The notes beneath the pieces are model-generated. The model had not been told where the DNA came from and made no database searches. It worked only from the letters and a program-made list of their open reading frames with translations. The position numbers and the translations under genes are program-made. This document shows positions 22,278 through 35,129 of a stretch of 64,000 nucleotides of DNA, in pieces (the first letter of the stretch is position 1; every line of letters starts with the position of its first letter). The DNA comes from Mya arenaria (taxonomy: Eukaryota; Mollusca; Bivalvia; Myida; Myidae). The stretch spans positions 4,005,566-4,069,565 of the forward strand of contig NC_069133.1 in the NCBI RefSeq assembly GCF_026914265.1, written 5' to 3'.

Positions 22278-25200
22278 GTAAGTCATTTATACGATGTTCG
22301 TGTAATACCGCAGTTATATAGAGGACAATAGTTTGTTTCAGTGTATGATCGGAATGAATGTCACCGAGGGAGAACCAAAATATTACGAGTGACGTAGACA
22401 CAATTAAAATATTGAATTTCGATGTTTACGAGGTGACATCTATTCCGAGCTTCCATTGACAGGAGCGTAAGATAGGATCATCCCAACCCGAGCGTATAGT
22501 GTTTTGCTGAAACGAGGTTGGTCGAGGTTTATCTTTCACGCGGCTATGGTAGATGCTTGTTCTCCGAGCTCAGTTAAACAAATGAAAGTTAAAATGTATT
22601 TTATACTGGAACTCTTATGTGCGTAATTAAAATAGTGTGCGTATCGATATGTGATACCTCAGGGTTGTTATCGATATGCGCGCAGTGATTCGAGTTATGT
22701 AAATAGTCAAATCATCATTTAAATAGTTCTGTGCAGCATTATTTCTTGAATGAAGCTTAAAAACATTTCTAATGGAGCCATTTCAAGCGAGAAATCAATA
22801 ATTTGGACATTAAATATTGCAACAAGACAATGTATATATGATTCTAGCATTGACAAATATTTGGTCTACTTATCTGAGGTGGGAGAAAAATATTTCCAAT
22901 TCACTGTTTTTTTACCATTAACGTAACAACTATTATAAGTATATATTGCAACCACAAAAATATTTCTGGATACTATATTATTACAATAAATAATTGAATT
23001 GTAATCTAAACTTCATCAGAAATCCATTGAGACAGTTTGTATTCTTTACTTTCAGTGGATGTAAAGGCGGTTTTTGTACTCAGAACTACTCATGTTCATC
23101 AACTTGTTACCGTAAATCTACATACTACACAAGTTGTGGCTTCTTGTGGCTGTCCAGATGTACAAAATACAGGTTAACAGTTCTTGTTTATTTAATGATG
23201 AGTGTCGATGTCGATTTTACTTTATTTTTATTGTGCCTTTATAACGCTTAACAAATCCTATCATTAACGGCGCATTTACATTCCGGGTGCACAGTAGCAA
23301 ACAGTTTAAACATAAACCCGGTTTAATTGCACTGGGTAAACGCCAAAGACATAGAACATAAAATCACAAACAAGAAACATAGAAGAACAGCACAAAACTC
23401 CACAAACAGCACAGTGCATACATAGTATATATATATATATAAAAAAAAGATCAACAAGCATTTTCAGTGAAAAGATATCCCCCGCCAACGATGGCTTGTT
23501 TGTGCTTGATGGCTTGTTTGTGCTAGAAGGTTAAAAAATATCTCAGAAAAAATAAGATAACCACATTGGTTTATCCCTTTCCGAGCCAAATTATAAAATA
23601 TCGACCGGTACTACTTTATGATAAAAATTTTTAACGAAATAAATCAGAGGGATGATTAAATAAACTGTCTTTTCCGAAACTGCTTACTCGGAAACATCAA
23701 TCATTGCAAAATAGTACTCAATAGTTGAGATAAAAATGTAGCCGTAGAAATTCACCGAAGAAGTTCATTGCAGGATGTTGGTTCATATAACATTCAAGTT
23801 TCATTAAATTCTAGCAGCTAGTTACTGAGAAACGGCTGCAAACAATGATTTTTTAATAAATCAAGGGCAATAACTCTAAGGAAAATTGACTAATCCAAAA
23901 GAAAAAATAGACAGGCATCATCACAGTATGTTGGTTCTTATTTATTGCAAGTGTCATGAAATTCTACCGGCTAGTTGCATAGAAAAGGCTTCAAACATGG
24001 ATCTTTTAATAAATCAAGGGCAAATAACTCATATAGAAATTACACAATCCAAAATATAAATAAGCAGGCATCATCGCAGTATGTTGGTTCATATTTATTT
24101 CAAGTTTCAAGAATTTCTACCAAGTTACTGAGAAATGACTGTAAATGAGACTTTTTCAAAAAATCAAGGGCAACATCCCAGTATAGTAATTCATATTTAT
24201 TTTAAGTTTCATGAAATTCTGCCAGCTAGTGACTGAGAAATGGCTGTGAATGTGCATTTTTTAAAAAATCAAGGGCAATAACTCCAAGGACAATTGACCA
24301 ATCGAATTTTTGGACGGGCATCATTCCAGTATAGTGGTTCATATTTATTTTAAGTTTCATGAAATTCTACCGGCTAGTTACTGAGAAAACGCAGGTGACG
24401 GACGGACGGACGGACGGACGGAAGGAAGGACGGACGGACGGACGGAAGGAAGGACGGACGGACAACGCCATTTCAATATCCCCCTCCCTATTTCATAGGC
24501 GGGGGATAAAAATTAACCTTTGTGAACTTTCTAGAGTATATTTGTTTGCCAAAAAATCTTGTCCAATCCTGAAGAGATTTAATCAGAATGTTTGCCAATG
24601 TTAGGAATCTTAACCTATATTTTCATCGCAAAATGACACCAATTCATTCAATTTATTCCAAATTGAATGCATATTGTAGTCATTGAATTAAAAATACATC
24701 TAAAAGGGACTAAACATCAGATGGTCCCCAAACCGGCAAATACAGTTTTTCTTCAAAACATCAATACGACCTAGTAAGCCGATATACATCATTTAATATG
24801 ATGAGAAGAAGTACAATCGTTAAAAGAAACGTATAATACTTTCCTATTTTATAGTACGTATATTTAGCATATAAAAGTCACGTTATTATTACAGATACAT
24901 ATACCGACGCTTTTTTAATTCACCGGCATTTAGGTGGTAGAAAAACCCAGAAATTATCGAGTTAAAAACTTCGCAAAAACTTGTTCGTACGGGATGTGAT
25001 ATATTAATAAATATGATTCAATGGGTTATGCACAATTAAATGAAGTTTCTGACAATTTTCGTTTTGCTGGCAATGGTATCATCTGTTGTCTATCCAATAA
25101 AATCGTTGAATGTACCTGTCAAAGTATTGTTATTTAGATTATTTAACAGTTTGGTTCAATAAGAAATGGAAACTACATGGACACACCCAGAGGCCTAACT

Positions 25201-28200
25201 CGATGAATGTACACTTTTTGTCACTGTCTTTTCGAAGGCGATAATATTACAATTATTCAGAACGATTTTGATTAGTCTGCTATATTTTTGCGTTAAATGT
25301 ATATCAATATAATGACTTTGTGTTACTCATTTTGACTTGTGTCATAAGGCGATAGTATGGTTTGGATGATTGACTTGTTCTTGTTTTACTATTGCTTTAT
25401 AGTGTTTTATATTTTAGTAACATTATCTCATTGACGTCATTTGAAATGATTTTGACGTCGACGTCATTTCTTGTTGTGTGTTATGCCCTGATGAAGGCCA
25501 GCATGGCCGAAACGTTAGCAGGATAGTAAAGTTTACTACATGTATTTCAAAATTTGGACTTTTTCCTGAATTAAAATATTCTATATTTATATCCAGGTTT
25601 TTTAATTGCAATAAACAAGAGAAACGAAATGGATAAGCCAAGTAGCATACGATTTTAGCTAAGATCCTGTTTATTGGTACACGATTCAGGGCTGAACGAC
25701 AAACAAACTCAAACTGTTTTTAATACTGATATGAATACCCCTCTCAGTTGACTTGGCGTTGCCTTTACGTGATGGTGAAGGCATATTATTTCAGTGTGAA
25801 GGTTTAGGTATTCTGAAACTGTGCCTCTCGTTTTTAGGTCTTGTTTTCTTGGTTAAGGTCTACACTGCAGATTTGGCTTCTTGACTTGCACAGATTATAT
25901 TTTTTGTATGTTTATGACAGATCTATATCCTATACCTGCTACAAGGACTGCAGTCGGAGCGTGTGTTGTACCGGATATACAGGGCGGTTATGCACGCAAG
26001 GTATGTACTTCTTCTTCAATATGGAAAAAGTGTTGGGGGGGGGTAAGTTTACGCAAAACGTATGATGAAAACAATCATTTCAGGTATAGTGTTAGATAAC
26101 TGCATAATGCCATATTGTTCCAATTTGTATTGAGTGAACTGTCTTACTAAACTTTGAACAAATTTTGGTCATATTGACGATAAACCTAATACCGATAAGA
26201 CGTAACCACATTATAGTTTAACTTTGCCACATTTTCCCTTAAGTCAATAAAGTTTACATTAAATGTTTCATTAGACATGTATGTTTCTTAATCTAGTTCA
26301 AAACTATTTTCTTACATTCATTACAAATCTTTTTATTGCTTTTTTGCTTACGTTACCTTTGGAAGCCGTGGTTTTAATCAACTGTTAATCAAGTGTTGCT
26401 CTATCTATCAATCAAACACTTGTTCCCTTTGTTTTCAGCAACTTGTTTCGGATCTACCAGTTGCCCAAATGGTGGAACGTGTACTGCTCCGAACACATGT
26501 AGTTGCCTTATAGGCTATTCCGGCACAAAGTGTTCAGGTACTTTGTTTTTACTTTCACATAATTGCTTACACATATCGACACTTTACATCAGCATCAAGT
26601 AAACTTTACGCACTAATAACTAGTGTGTATTATAACGATGCAATGACAAAAAGCAAAATGTAAGGGTCATTAACTTTTTAAATAAAAAAAAATCGAAATC
26701 ATGTTTGAAAATTACCTGTTTTGTACCTTTGGAAACCGTGGTTTTCATCAACTGTTAATCAAGAGTATCTCTATTTTTCAAGCAAACAATTGTTCCCTTT
26801 GCTTTCAGCAACTTGTTTCGGATCGACCAATTGTCCAAACGGCGGAACGTGTATTGCCCCGAACACGTGTAGTTGCCGTACAGGCTACTCTGGCACAAAG
26901 TGTTCAGGTACTTTGTTTTTACTTTCTTATTATTGGTTACACGTATCCACACTTAAAAACTAATAACTCGTGTGAATTATAACGATGCAATGACAAACGG
27001 CAGGCTTTATGGGTTATTAAATTTTTAACTAAGAAAAATTCGAAATAACGTTAGAAAATAATCATTTTTGTACCTTTGGAGACCGTGGTTTTCATCAACT
27101 GTTAAGCAAGTGTAGCTCTACATATCAAGCAAAACACTCGTTTCCTTGGCTTTCAGCAACTTGTTTCGGATCGACTAGTTGCCCAAACGGCGGAACGTGT
27201 ATTGCTCCGAACACGTGTAGTTGCCTTACAGGCTATTCCGGCACAAAGTGTTCAGGTACTTGGTTTTTACAAGATACAAGATACAAGAATTCGTATTTAA
27301 AGTAGGGAATGTATTAACAAGAATGTGTAGTTTGTAAAAAAAACTTATAACTAATTTAGCTTGATAGGAGAAATCTTTGGAAAGTATTAGTTAGAGGAGA
27401 TATGATATTTATCATGTTATTTTGATATTACACCTATCACTGTAAAAAAATGTTAATTGAAAAAGTAAAGTAAAAAAAACACCTAAGCAAAATACTTGCC
27501 GAGTAGTGGTATGTGTGAACTGTATGAAGAAGGTTTTCGTAAGTTGAGGGGTGTAATCATTAAAAACAATTTTTAAAGCTCTGTATTGAATCTTTTCCAT
27601 TTTTTCTTTGCTGTTCTTGCTACAAAATGTCAAATGACAGTAGTTGAAATTGGATCTGATAAAATATTTAATGATAAGTAGCTAAGTATTAGTTGTATTT
27701 GAAAAATAATTCAATTGCTTAGCGCTTTTTTTGCACATTTTAGAAATCTGGGCATCACAATTTAATAAACTATCTACTCAACACTAAAAGTTTCACTGAA
27801 ATTGCCTGAAATTTGTCAGGGTTAGCCTGCATTTGATTGGAAGTAAAGCAGTTTAACAAAATGTTACTTTCTTCTTCAAGAGTGGTCTTAACAAAATCAG
27901 GATTTTTATAACGCTCAGAAAATTGTCATCTGCATAGTTTTACAAAGCTACAATATGGATTAAGTAGAAGATGTCGTTCAGGAAGTTGTTGAATACTAAA
28001 GGCCCTAATATTGATCCTTGTGGTTCGCCTTTCAGGATGGAGTCTCACTCACTTGTAATTTGACCAAGTTTTGACACGATGCTTTCAGTTTGTAAGATAG
28101 CTGTGCATACATGCATACATGTTTACATGCTGGGGCTGAAAGACCGTATGCATTAAGCTTATCTAAGATGAGATCATGGGCAAGCAGTCAAATGCTTTTT

Positions 28201-31200
28201 AGAGATGCATTAAAACTACGCCTACATATTTTGACATCCGAATATTGTTCTGAATGCTGCCAGGAAAGTATGAAAAATGTTATCAAAATGACTAATCAGT
28301 TGCTCACTTATGACCCGTTCATTTAATTTGTCATTGATGGTAAAATACAGACTGGTCTATAGTTCTTATCAATAAAGGGGTCATCTTTCTTGAAAATAAG
28401 CTTAAGACTATTTTGAAATGGTTCATGACTAATTATTTTATTCGCCATGTTTCGAATGGGAACCAGTAAAGTATGTTGCCAGCAATGATGATTTTGGGAG
28501 GAATCAGGTCTATGCGAATTGCTTCTTTTGGGCTTTAACATGTCAAAGTATTTTCCAATATCTTTATCGGTGACGGGGGTGATGTGAAAGTCAGTTTTCC
28601 TTCATTTTGTAAAGAGTGTTTATCATTAACCTTAGTTCCAGATATTCCAATATTTTCGGCTATAGTAATGTAAGATGAGTTCATTTTATTGGCCAACAGC
28701 TTTTGATCAGAAAACACAATCCCTATGTTGTCTTTAAGTATTATTGGGTTATTTGATTTATTTGTAGGTTTCTGTGGGAGAAAAGGTTTAATTGTCGGTC
28801 AGAAATCCTAAGATTTGGGTTCTCCACTACACCGTTCTTGGAAATAAACAACTGTAGATTCTCTTTTTACCTTGTTTTTAAGATTTCTGAACTTAGTGTT
28901 GTTTAACCAGTTGGCCATGTTCTGATTTCTGTCATAGGTGTTTCTTGCTTGTTGAGACTTGTAAATTAGTTTACGGTACCTAGAGTTCATACAAGATGGT
29001 GGATTCCTTTTTGGGGTTTTCTGTTTTACTGGGGCATGCTCGTCAATAACTTGTTTCAGTAGGTGTTCGTGAGCCCAATAAATATCGTCCATGTCTTCAG
29101 AGATATGGGCGAGATGGAACGGTACATGAGAAAGATGTTCATTAAATGATTTTTTGTCAAAGTACTTGTATGACATTAAAGTGACCTTCTTTTTCATAAA
29201 TGGCTCACATTGTTCTCTTATACTAGTAGCTATGAGGTTGTGACAGTCGCTTAGGCCGCAATTTAAGTTAACAGTTTTACACGTGAAATACTTTGCATTG
29301 TTGAGAATGATATTAATAAGTGTGGGCCTGCAATTTTTCATAAAACATGTAGGTTCAGAGATAATATTTCCCAGGCTAAAGTTATCACAAATGTTATGAA
29401 GAGTTTTTTTTCTCCTTTCAGTAAGACATAATTCAAATCACCTATGCAGATAATATGTTCAAAAGTTTACTTTTTGTCCAAACACTTAAAAATATGATTT
29501 TCAAAGTCTGGAACTGACGGTTTTCGATTCAAGCACAAAATACCCCATTTCTGCCTCTGGAGTGACAGCTCGTTGCACAGGCACTCAATTTGATCATTTT
29601 CCAGGTCCCTGTGGCGTTTGAAAGGGAGATCAGCACGGGTTTAGGCCATCATTCCTCCACCATGGCACTTGCGATCTCGTGTTTCTAACTTATATCGGTC
29701 TGCAGTGAGGAGGTTGTTGTTTTTGAAACTCTCATCTAGTTTGGTTTCAGCAATTACGAGCAGATCTGAATGTTTATCATCAAGGATTGTACGAATTTCA
29801 TGGAATTTGTACCGTATGCTGTTAATATTTAGGTAGCTTAGCACCGGACGTGTATTGTTTTCATTTCTGAGAGTTTTGAGGTTGTCGAATAAATCTAAAG
29901 AGTCTCTGTTTGTGCTGCAAGATAAAACAGAATCATTAGTCATATGGGCTGTGGTTGTGATGTCCACTGATTTTTCCTCGCCAGGTCTTCTTCCGGATTT
30001 GGTATAGGATGAAAAGAGTAATTTATATCTAAAAACTGGTTGCAACTGTCAGTTGCAGATGATCCTGGTCCATCTCGTCGCTGGGGTGTTATTTTCTCTG
30101 TTGTGAAAGTAAAATATGAGTGTGAAAATGAAAGCAATTGTTATATTCAGGGCATAAGGCAGACGGAGGACATTTTAATGAGTAAATAGATGGATAAATA
30201 TTTAATACTGATTTAAGATCTTGATAGTTTCTTTCCTTTAGTTGGGACCATTTTTATGAATCCAGTGACAACATGTAGAGCATAGTAAAATTTGATGATC
30301 TTTGCGTCCATTTTTAAAGCAATTATTCATCGAATTATTACCAGAACGTGCAGAGTTTAGCGGACGTCGCGGACGTCGCGGACGTTGCCACTCAGAAGAA
30401 GTAATAAAGAAAATTTATTCAAATCTGTTAGGTCATTTTTCAGTTTGTCGATTTTCCATCCGAAATCATTCCGTCCGAATTCACCATCACATAGGTCGAA
30501 TTTCCATTTGGCTGCAACAAGTCCGCCTGTCCTAGTACAATTTATTTGATTTACGATTATTGCTGTTTTTGTAATGTTTTCTATTAAATGAGTTAAACTA
30601 GCGGTAAAGTGTATTTAAATTTTCAAAAATAAAACGCTTTTTACATATCGTGCCATACAACGGAGTAGGCAACACATCGAAACATTTTTACGTTCACATT
30701 ATTGCTTACACATATCGACAATTAACACCAAGTAAGCTTTACGCACTAATAAATAGTGTGTACGATACAGATGCAATGACAAAAAAACAGGCTTATTCTA
30801 TTCTTAAATGAGAAAAACCAAATCACGAGAGAAAAAAACCTTATGTTTACCTTTGGAAACAGTTAATCAAGGGTAGCTATATAAACCAAGCAAAACAATT
30901 GTTCCCTTTGCTTTCAGCAATTTGTTTCGGATCAACCAGTTGTCCAAACGGCGGAACGTGTATTGCCCCGAACACGTGTAGTTGCCGTACAGGCTATTCC
31001 GGCACAAAGTGTTCAGAGTACTTTGTTTTTACTTTTACATTATTGCTTTCACGTACGACACTTACTCCACAATCAATTAAGCTTTACGCACTAATAACTC
31101 GCGTGTATTATACCGATGCAATTACAAAAAGCAGGCTTAATGGGTTATTAACTTTTAAAATAAAAATGTCGTAATCATGTTAGAAAATAACAAACATTTT

Positions 31201-33691
31201 TACTTTGGAAACCGTGGTTTCAATCAAGTATAGCTTTATTTATCAAGCAAACTCTTGTTCCGTTTCCTTTCAGCAACTTGTTTCGGATCGAACAGTTGCC
31301 CAAACGGCGGAACTTGTATTGCTCCGAACAAGTGTAGCTGCCTTACAGGCTATTCCGGCACAAAGTGTTCAGGTACTTTGTTTCTTCTCTCACATTATTC
31401 CTTACACATATCAACACATAAAAACCAGCATCAAGTATGCTTTACGCACTAATAACTCGTGTGCATTATAACGATGCAATGACAAAAAGCAGGGTCAATG
31501 GGTTATAACATATTAAATAAAGACAATCAAAATTACGTTAGAAAAAAACCCTTTAGTTACCTTTGGAAACCGTGGTTTTCATCAACTGTTTATCAAGTAT
31601 AGCTCTATTTATCAAGCGAACACTTGTTCCCCTGGCTTTCAGCAATTTGTTTCGGATCGACCAGTTGTCCAAACGGCGGAACGTGTATTGCTCCGAACAC
31701 TTGTAGTTGCCGTAGGGGCTATTCCGGCACAAAGTGTTCAGGTACTTTGTTTCTACTTTCACATTATTGCTTACACATATCAACATATTAAACCAGCATC
31801 AAGTAAGCTTTACGCACTTATACCTGGTGTGTATTCTAACGATGAATGACAAAAAGCAGACTTAATGGGTAATTAACTCTTTTAGATAAAAAATAGAAAT
31901 AACGTTAGAAAATAACCTTTTTATATCTTTGGAAACCGTGGTTTACATCAACTGAATATCAAGTATAGTTCTATTTATCAAGCAAACTCTTGTTCCCCTG
32001 GCTTTCAGCAATTTGTTTCGGATCGACAAATTGCCCAAACGGCGGAACGTGTATTGCTCCGAACACGTGTAGTTGCCGTACAGGCTATTCCGGCACAAAG
32101 TGTTCAGGTACTTGTTTCTACTATCATATTATTGCTTACACGTATCTACACTTTAAAACAGCATCAATTAAGCTTGACGCACTTATACCTGGTGTGTTTT
32201 ATAACGATATAATGACAAAAGGCCTGCATAATTGATTTATAATTAATTAAATGAAAAAAAATCGAAATCACGTTAGAAAATAACCTTTTTATATCTTTGG
32301 AAACCCTGGTTTTCATCAATTGAATATCAAGTGTTGCTCTACTTATCAAACAAAACACTTATTCCCTATCCTTTCAGCAACTTGTTTCGGATCGACCAGT
32401 TGTCCAAACGGCGGAACGTGTATAGCTCCGAACACGTGTATTTGTCGTACAGGCTATTCCGGCACAAATTGTTCAGGTACTTTGTTTTTACATTCACATT
32501 ATCGCTGACACATATCGATACTTTAATCCAGCATCAAGTTAGCTTTACGCACTAATTACTCGTGTGTATTATAACGATGCAATGACAAAATGCAGGGTCA
32601 ATGGGAAATAACTTTTTAAATAAAAATATCGTTATTACGTTAGAAAATAACCTTTTTACTTTTGGAAACCGTGGTTTTCATCAACTGTTTATCAAGCATA
32701 GCTCTATTTATCAAGCAAACACTTGTTTCTTTGGCTTTCAGCAATTTGTTTTGGATCGACCAGTTGTCCAAACGGCGGAACGTGTATTGCTCCGAACACA
32801 TGTAGTTGTCGTACAGGCTATTCCGGCACAAAGTGTTCAGGTACTTTGTTATTACTTTCACATTATTCATTACACGTATCGACACTTTTAACCAGCATCA
32901 AGTATGCTTTACGCACGAAAACCTCGTATTTATTATAACGATGTAATGACAAAAAGCCTGCTAAATGGGTTATTCACTTTTTGAATAAAAATGAATGGAA
33001 ATCAGGTTAGGAATAAACCTTTCTTACCTTTGGAAACCGTGGTTTTCATCAACTGTTAATCAAGTATATCTCTATTTATCAAGCAAAACACTTGTTTCCT
33101 TTCCTTTCAGCAATTTGTTTCGGATCGACCAGTTGCCCAAACGGCGGAACGTGTATTGCTCCGAACAATTGTAGTTGCCGTATAGGCTATTCCGGCATAA
33201 ACTGTACAGGTACTTTGTTCCTTCTTTCACATTATTGCTTACACGTATCGACATTTTAACCAGCATCAAGAGAGCTTTACACATTAATGACTCGTGTGTA
33301 TTTTAAAGATGCAATGACAAAAAGGTTTTTTTTTAACCTGCATGTACGTATGTTTGATACTATCTACACTATTACATAAAAATATGTATTGTAAAATATC
33401 CACAATTCAATAAAATACATGTGTTATTGTAAAACTCTTTTAATTATATTCATAAAACATGTAAATTCTATAATGCTATTTTCTCTATGAATAATAGTTG
33501 CATGCATTATTTTAAACTTAAAAATCAATAGTATGACCATATGTTAGTTACATCATTTATTATAATAGATGATGATGAATGCAATGACCAAACTCACTTG
33601 TGTGACCATAATTGTACAAACGAGGAAGGGGGGTATAGCTGCTCATGTAGAACGGGATATTTGTTGGACACAAATAATCGCACTTGTTCTG
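22225..33691 (+). CDS. CED-1/Draper/MEGF10-like EMI-EGF receptor, copy 2 (multi-exon, 3' end not found)
   Basis: Exons: 22225-22277, 23056-23172, 25921-26000, EGF exons at 26439, 26809, 27157, 30918, 31274, 31643, 32009, 32378, 32742 and 33111 (99 bases each; 30918 may be 100), then cbEGF 33569-33691. It has the same signal peptide and EMI-like start as copy 1, and here phases agree across the EMI exons. The ten EGF modules are almost the same peptide, [17 protein letters not shown] and [12 protein letters not shown], so the stalk has grown by repeated exon duplication. A LINE interrupts the intron between modules 3 and 4. No transmembrane exon, tail or stop was recognised before the 43.9-kb gap. 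The gene may end beyond it, be secreted through an unseen exon, or be a truncated paralogue. Confidence 0.7.
23056..23172 (+). CDS. Copy 2 exon 2: first half of EMI-like domain
   Basis: Encodes GCKGGFCTQNYSC, then TYYTSCGFLWLSRCTKY, and ends in phase 2 (AG|GTTAAC) so that it joins exon 3 in frame as YRSISYTC. CGFxxxxRCxxYR is the EMI core. Confidence 0.7.
23284..23475 (-). repeat. Interspersed repeat, inverted copy of 34985-35125
   Basis: The AAACCCGGTTTA, ACTGGGTAAACGCC and CACAAACAAGAAACAT-like stretch here is the reverse complement of the block around 34985-35115 (CGTTTACCCAGTGCC). Both sit near short AT microsatellites. Confidence 0.55.
23790..24510 (+). repeat. Pearl-like tandem array, ~150-bp unit x about 5, with GGAC microsatellite
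   Basis: GAAATTCTACCGGCTAGTTAC or a variant recurs near 23806, 23958, 24110, 24212 and 24361. The array ends in a GGAC/GGAA tetramer run (about 24398-24465) and a hairpin in which CCCCCTCCC faces GGCGGGGGATAAAAA. The architecture equals 1030-2040 but the unit sequence differs, so it is a second family. Confidence 0.7.
24515..25420 (+). other. Copy 2 intron 2 remainder
   Basis: No exon recognised. Its later part (from about 25000) is homologous to 10490-10930 in the equivalent intron of copy 1, showing this intron was part of the gene duplication. Confidence 0.45.
25425..25560 (+). ncRNA. Hammerhead-ribozyme-like core (copy B)
   Basis: CCTGATGAAGGCC, AGCAT, GGCCGAAACGTT at about 25488-25519. 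It matches the hammerhead core CUGAUGA, stem II GGCC/GGCC and GAAA, with one extra A after the first box. It is homologous to copy A at 11.03 kb and lies in the same intron, so it was probably copied with the gene. Confidence 0.45.
25921..26000 (+). CDS. Copy 2 exon 3: second half of EMI-like domain
   Basis: Starts after TTATGACAG, ends CAAG|GTATGT. It encodes [20 protein letters not shown], closing the EMI-like domain. Confidence 0.7.
26439..27255 (+). CDS. Copy 2 EGF exons 1-3
   Basis: Exons 26439-26537, 26809-26907 and 27157-27255, each 99 bases, phase 1-1, acceptor TTTCAG, donor TTCAG|GTACTT. Modules read [34 protein letters not shown] and [17 protein letters not shown]. The introns between them are also near copies of each other (TATCAAGCAAA before, TTGCTTACACATATC after), so whole exon-plus-intron units of about 350-370 bases were duplicated. 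Confidence 0.8.
27264..30691 (-). mobile_element. LINE (non-LTR retrotransposon) inserted into an EGF-array intron
   Basis: TTTTTAC at 27264-27270 and again at 30685-30691 brackets 3.4 kb of foreign sequence, and the array intron resumes at CACATTATTGC. Minus-strand peptides include SYLNINSIRYKFHEI and DLLVIAETKLDESF of the endonuclease (about 30045-29641), an endonuclease-to-RT linker ORF (29341-28808), and KDDPFIDKNYRPVCILPSMT at the RT entry (about 28430-28330). The left end, its 3' end, carries ACAAGATACAAGATAC, a short tandem tail typical of LINEs. The frame is interrupted several times, for example near 29640 and 28800, and no full RT core with YxDD was read. It is a dead copy. Confidence 0.8.
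30918..31017 (+). CDS. Copy 2 EGF exon 4, with one extra base at its donor
   Basis: Encodes [17 protein letters not shown], then [13 protein letters not shown]. The 3' edge reads TTCAGAGTACTTTG instead of TTCAGGTACTTTG. The only GT is then one base later, giving a 100-base exon that would shift the frame. It may be skipped in mRNA, which phase 1-1 exons allow without harm. Confidence 0.6.
31274..33209 (+). CDS. Copy 2 EGF exons 5-10
   Basis: Exons 31274-31372, 31643-31741, 32009-32107, 32378-32476, 32742-32840 and 33111-33209, all 99 bases and phase 1-1 with TTCAG|GTACTT-like donors (the last is ACAG|GTACTT). Spacing is 369, 366, 369, 364 and 369 bases. The peptides differ at only a few sites, e.g. 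[19 protein letters not shown] and NNCSCRIGYSGINC in modules 5, 8 and 10. Such even spacing and identity implies recent unit duplication or gene conversion. Confidence 0.8.
33569..33691 (+). CDS. Copy 2 calcium-binding EGF exon
   Basis: Starts after TATAATAG, ends TTCTG|GTAAGT. It encodes [15 protein letters not shown], then GYSCSCRTGYLLDTNN, orthologous in position to copy 1 exon 5. It is the last exon of copy 2 that could be recognised. Confidence 0.8.
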
Positions 33692-33711
33692 GTAAGTTTG
33701 TAAAAATGTAG

Positions 33712-33770
33712 TTTGGGTTTATGTTTAAACGTTTGGCTACTGAGCTGACTTTTTCATATATATATAATAT

Positions 33771-33812
<42 letters not shown>

Positions 33813-35125
33813 ACACGTATTATCCCCCGTGTTAAACTATGAACAATAATCAGTGTTGGTATACTATATTATAACACAAAAACAATATCAGAGACACTTG
33901 ACAAATATGATATAAAAAGGATAAAAGCATAAGTTAGCAGCATACTTTGTTGAATATGCCGTAGGTTTAACATCGGCATATAAAATAATGTACTACGTAT
34001 CCATCATTAAGCAAATGAATTATTAAGATACAAAAAAATCCGCTCGAGAACGCCTTGATTTGTCTTTTATTCTTTCTCCTACCAAAACTATCTTCATTTT
34101 TCATCTAAGCTGTATCTCGGATATCTGATAATCATATTAAGCTAATCTGCGATGCCAATCAACTTACACGAGTCTTTGAGGAGCTATTTTGTCTGCAAGA
34201 CAAGGCGTCAATCAGCCGGGAATTAGAAGTTAAACAGGAATTGATACGTTTATAAACCAAAAGAAGTAGCAATTTCCGAAGAACAGTTTTCCATGACATA
34301 TACCAGATAATTTCGTCTAGCAACAGTAAAGGAGGTAATGAATACTAGTGAGTCTTCACATATCTTGATATATTATGAGAGTGGAACAAATTTAACCCTA
34401 CATATATCTACCTTGCTTCTATCAATGTGAGTACATTTTCATTTTTACGGTAACGTTTGTTCGTGTACATGTTCGATTGAAATTAATCATAATTTTTAAT
34501 CAAAAAATTCATTTAGCCTCTGGCTCAAGCCTCAAGCAAATTCTTGTCATTTTCTGTTTGAGCACGAACATCTGTGCTAACAATGTACACCTAAAGATCT
34601 ATTGACGTGTTATGATGGTATACCTAATGTTTTGATTTGGACTCGAGACAATTTGACAGATATATACAGTCGGAATATAAGTTTAAATGTTTAGAAGATT
34701 ATTATTTGTAACAAATTTCACCTGGTGAGCAACAAAACCTTTATTTCACGAATTGAGTACTTTTTTCCTGTGTATTGCAAATGTAACAACGTGTAATATG
34801 TTGTAATTCAAAAGAGTACAACAAGTGCGTAAATGTTGAGTATGGTTTCTTATGATTCATTATCAGAGGTTCAAATAAGTAAAAGTAAAAGAAAACTGGG
34901 AATGCAGTTCCACATTTAAGATATATTGTGCTTTGTTATATATACAAGGTTTGATCCATGATAAACATACTTATTTTTTATATATAGTATGTATGCACTT
35001 TGCAGATCGTGGAGTTTTGTGTTGTTCTTCCATGTTTCTTGTTTGTGAGTTTATTTTATTTGTCTTTGGCGTTTACCCAGTGCCAATAAACCGGGTTTAT
35101 GTTTAAACTTTTTGCTACTGAGCTT
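33712..35125. repeat. Pair of direct repeats around an AT microsatellite region
   Basis: GGGTTTATGTTTAAAC and CTACTGAGCT occur at about 33717-33752 and again at about 35094-35130. An (AT)n run lies at about 33760-33810. The second copy belongs to the repeat that is inverted at 23284-23475. The 1.3 kb between shows no ORF of note. Confidence 0.4.
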
Positions 35126-35129
35126 GTTT

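Noticed and set aside
30299-30540. 77-codon ORF with RGRRGR
   Set aside because: Lies inside the LINE-flank region over a GGACGTCGC microrepeat; no gene evidence.
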